A stretch of DNA of 6,771 nt from Magnetococcales bacterium (lineage in GTDB: Bacteria; Pseudomonadota; Magnetococcia; Magnetococcales; JADGCH01): the NCBI GenBank assembly GCA_015228995.1, contig JADGCM010000094.1, positions 1 to 6,771 of the forward strand, read 5' to 3'. The notes below the pieces were generated by a model. The model saw only the letters and a program-made list of their open reading frames with translations, was not told the DNA's origin and ran no database searches. Position numbers and translations under genes: made by a program. Of the stretch, positions 5,574 through 6,771 are shown piece after piece (position 1 is the stretch's first letter; every line of letters begins with the position of its first letter).

Positions 5574-6761
5574 TCACTTAATCACCAGACCTTGACCAGT
5601 AGGTAGTTCTAGCACAGAATATCCCCGTTCTTTAAGCCATTCGTCCTCTGCCTCCTTCTGCTTCCTAAAGTTTAGATACCCGTAATCGTCTAGAATGATA
5701 AAACACCCCGGAGAAACACGATCAAACAACACCTCCAATGCACTTATTTCCGATGGAGCGTTATTCATATCAATGTGTAGGAAAGCTATTTTTTTGGGGC
5801 TGTTTTCATGTAACACATCAGGTATTTTGCCCTGTATAACGGAAACGTTAGGACAGTCAGAAAATCGTTCCTTTGTTTTACGGTACAAATCTGGGCCATG
5901 ATCTGGCAACTGGGTCGTAACGTGGGCATTGTCGGCATTAAACTGGAACATATCATACAGATAAAATTTTTTATTCTGAGTTGAGAACTTAATATAATCT
6001 GCAATGATACGTGCTGATGTACCACGATAACAGCCACACTCGACAAAATCACCCTCACGCATCAGGGCACTTTTAGCGGCCCAACATAGCACAACCGTCC
6101 GCCATATGATCGATTTCTCCAGTTGAGTCGAGGAATGTTTATTAAATGCGCGCAAAAAGTCTTCATCTTCCAGAAAACTGAGGTTTTTACCAAATGTCAG
6201 TAGATTATCCGCAAAAAAAGCCGCCTGAAACACGCTCGCGTGCATGAGCGATGATTGTCCGTTCCCTTTTACGTTGATAAACACATCTGATAAATACTTT
6301 TCAGATGTGTCTACTCCTACATAACCCTGGAAGTAGTCCCTCACCATATCATAGACTCGCCTTTTACAGGGTTTCCATATGCTGGCTAGCAACCTAGCTT
6401 CGGCGATCTGCTCCGGGGTCATCTTGACAGAAATTCTATTGATGCTCTCCGTGAGCAAGGCGCTCTCGCCCTGTGAGGCCGCAACGTTAAACCACATAAA
6501 TGCATGGACTAAGTCCTGAGGCACTCCCGGATAACCAAGAGAATAGACCATCCCGAGATTGAATTGAGCCTCTTTGTGTCGCTCGTTGGCAGCCATACGC
6601 AACAGCTTGACCGCCTTTACGTAGTCCGACGCTTCCTGGTTCAACATCTTCACCCCCAGGTTGCACAGCTCTGCCGCATCGGTGGACTGATAAACACGGT
6701 GCAGCTCATCATATTCATCATCTAAATATGAATTATTCAAATATCTTTCTACAATATACAT
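5574..6761 (-). CDS. Sel1-repeat protein fused to a TylF-like class I methyltransferase domain
   Basis: A 395-residue fusion. Residues about 28-63 and 64-100 are Sel1-like (TPR-related) helical repeats, with AVKLLRMAANERHKEAQFNL (50-69), GYPGVPQDLVHAFMWFNVAA (76-95) and the common follow-on MTPEQIAEARLLA (114-126). Such repeats mediate protein contacts. Residues about 205-395 resemble the TylF/MycF macrocin O-methyltransferase family: SAM motif I GDFVECGCYRGTSA (237-250), YLYDMF (267-272), IQGKIPDVL (309-317), FLHIDMNN (327-334) and ILDDYG (356-361), whose Asp pair fits the family's metal site. This suggests SAM-dependent O-methylation, perhaps of a sugar in a surface glycan, in the cytoplasm with no signal peptide. 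The start at 6761 is tentative: the frame stays open to the window edge, and only 10 upstream bases are visible, without a clear ribosome site. By eye it is more AT-rich than the efflux gene, most visibly near its start. Confidence 0.85.
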   Translation of the reverse strand: MYIVERYLNNSYLDDEYDELHRVYQSTDAAELCNLGVKMLNQEASDYVKAVKLLRMAANERHKEAQFNLGMVYSLGYPGVPQDLVHAFMWFNVAASQGESALLTESINRISVKMTPEQIAEARLLASIWKPCKRRVYDMVRDYFQGYVGVDTSEKYLSDVFINVKGNGQSSLMHASVFQAAFFADNLLTFGKNLSFLEDEDFLRAFNKHSSTQLEKSIIWRTVVLCWAAKSALMREGDFVECGCYRGTSARIIADYIKFSTQNKKFYLYDMFQFNADNAHVTTQLPDHGPDLYRKTKERFSDCPNVSVIQGKIPDVLHENSPKKIAFLHIDMNNAPSEISALEVLFDRVSPGCFIILDDYGYLNFRKQKEAEDEWLKERGYSVLELPTGQGLVIK

Positions 6762-6771
6762 GATACTAACC

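Noticed and set aside
1..6771. Mobile element, CRISPR array or defence system
   Set aside because: I saw no transposase, integrase, nuclease or repeat-spacer pattern and no terminal inverted repeats. The only strong inverted repeat is the terminator hairpin at 5529-5556.

Overview
The window looks like chromosome of a Gram-negative bacterium, most likely a member of the Pseudomonadota of moderate GC. The evidence is an outer-membrane NodT-type lipoprotein, a periplasmic dCache-type sensor, Sec-type signal peptides and Shine-Dalgarno-led starts. I cannot name the genus. Nothing indicates a phage, plasmid, insertion sequence, CRISPR array, rRNA or tRNA.

Layout. At the left edge, on the minus strand, is the first 75 codons of a family 2 glycosyltransferase that runs out of the window. 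A 160-base divergent intergenic region follows. It holds a candidate promoter and an imperfect palindrome. Then comes a tight plus-strand cluster of four genes. (1) An outer-membrane efflux lipoprotein of the NodT/OprM type. (2) A two-transmembrane protein with a periplasmic dCache-like sensor and a cytoplasmic histidine-kinase-like region whose catalytic residues are all missing. (3) An MscS-type mechanosensitive channel with a C-terminal cyclic-nucleotide-binding-like domain whose nucleotide-contact residues are changed. (4) A small, helical, probably periplasmic protein with one cysteine near each end of the mature chain. Genes 1-3 are separated by only 23 and 10 bases. Gene 4 follows after 67 bases and appears to have its own promoter as well. 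A 12-bp stem hairpin ends the cluster and also faces the 3' end of a convergent minus-strand gene, a Sel1-repeat/TylF-like methyltransferase fusion reaching almost to the right edge.

How the genes may work together. The flanking minus-strand genes fit a surface-glycan or glycosylation region, and the four-gene cluster sits between them on the opposite strand. The cluster contains an outer-membrane exit duct with no adjacent membrane-fusion protein or inner-membrane pump, a ligand sensor that cannot signal by normal His phosphorylation, and a tension-gated channel whose regulatory domain probably cannot bind cAMP or cGMP in the usual way. The most interesting reading is an uncharacterised envelope module in which a pseudokinase sensor and a modified MscS channel act by protein contact rather than by phosphotransfer or second messenger. 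This is inference from gene order and residue loss. The individual family assignments are much firmer than the system-level idea.
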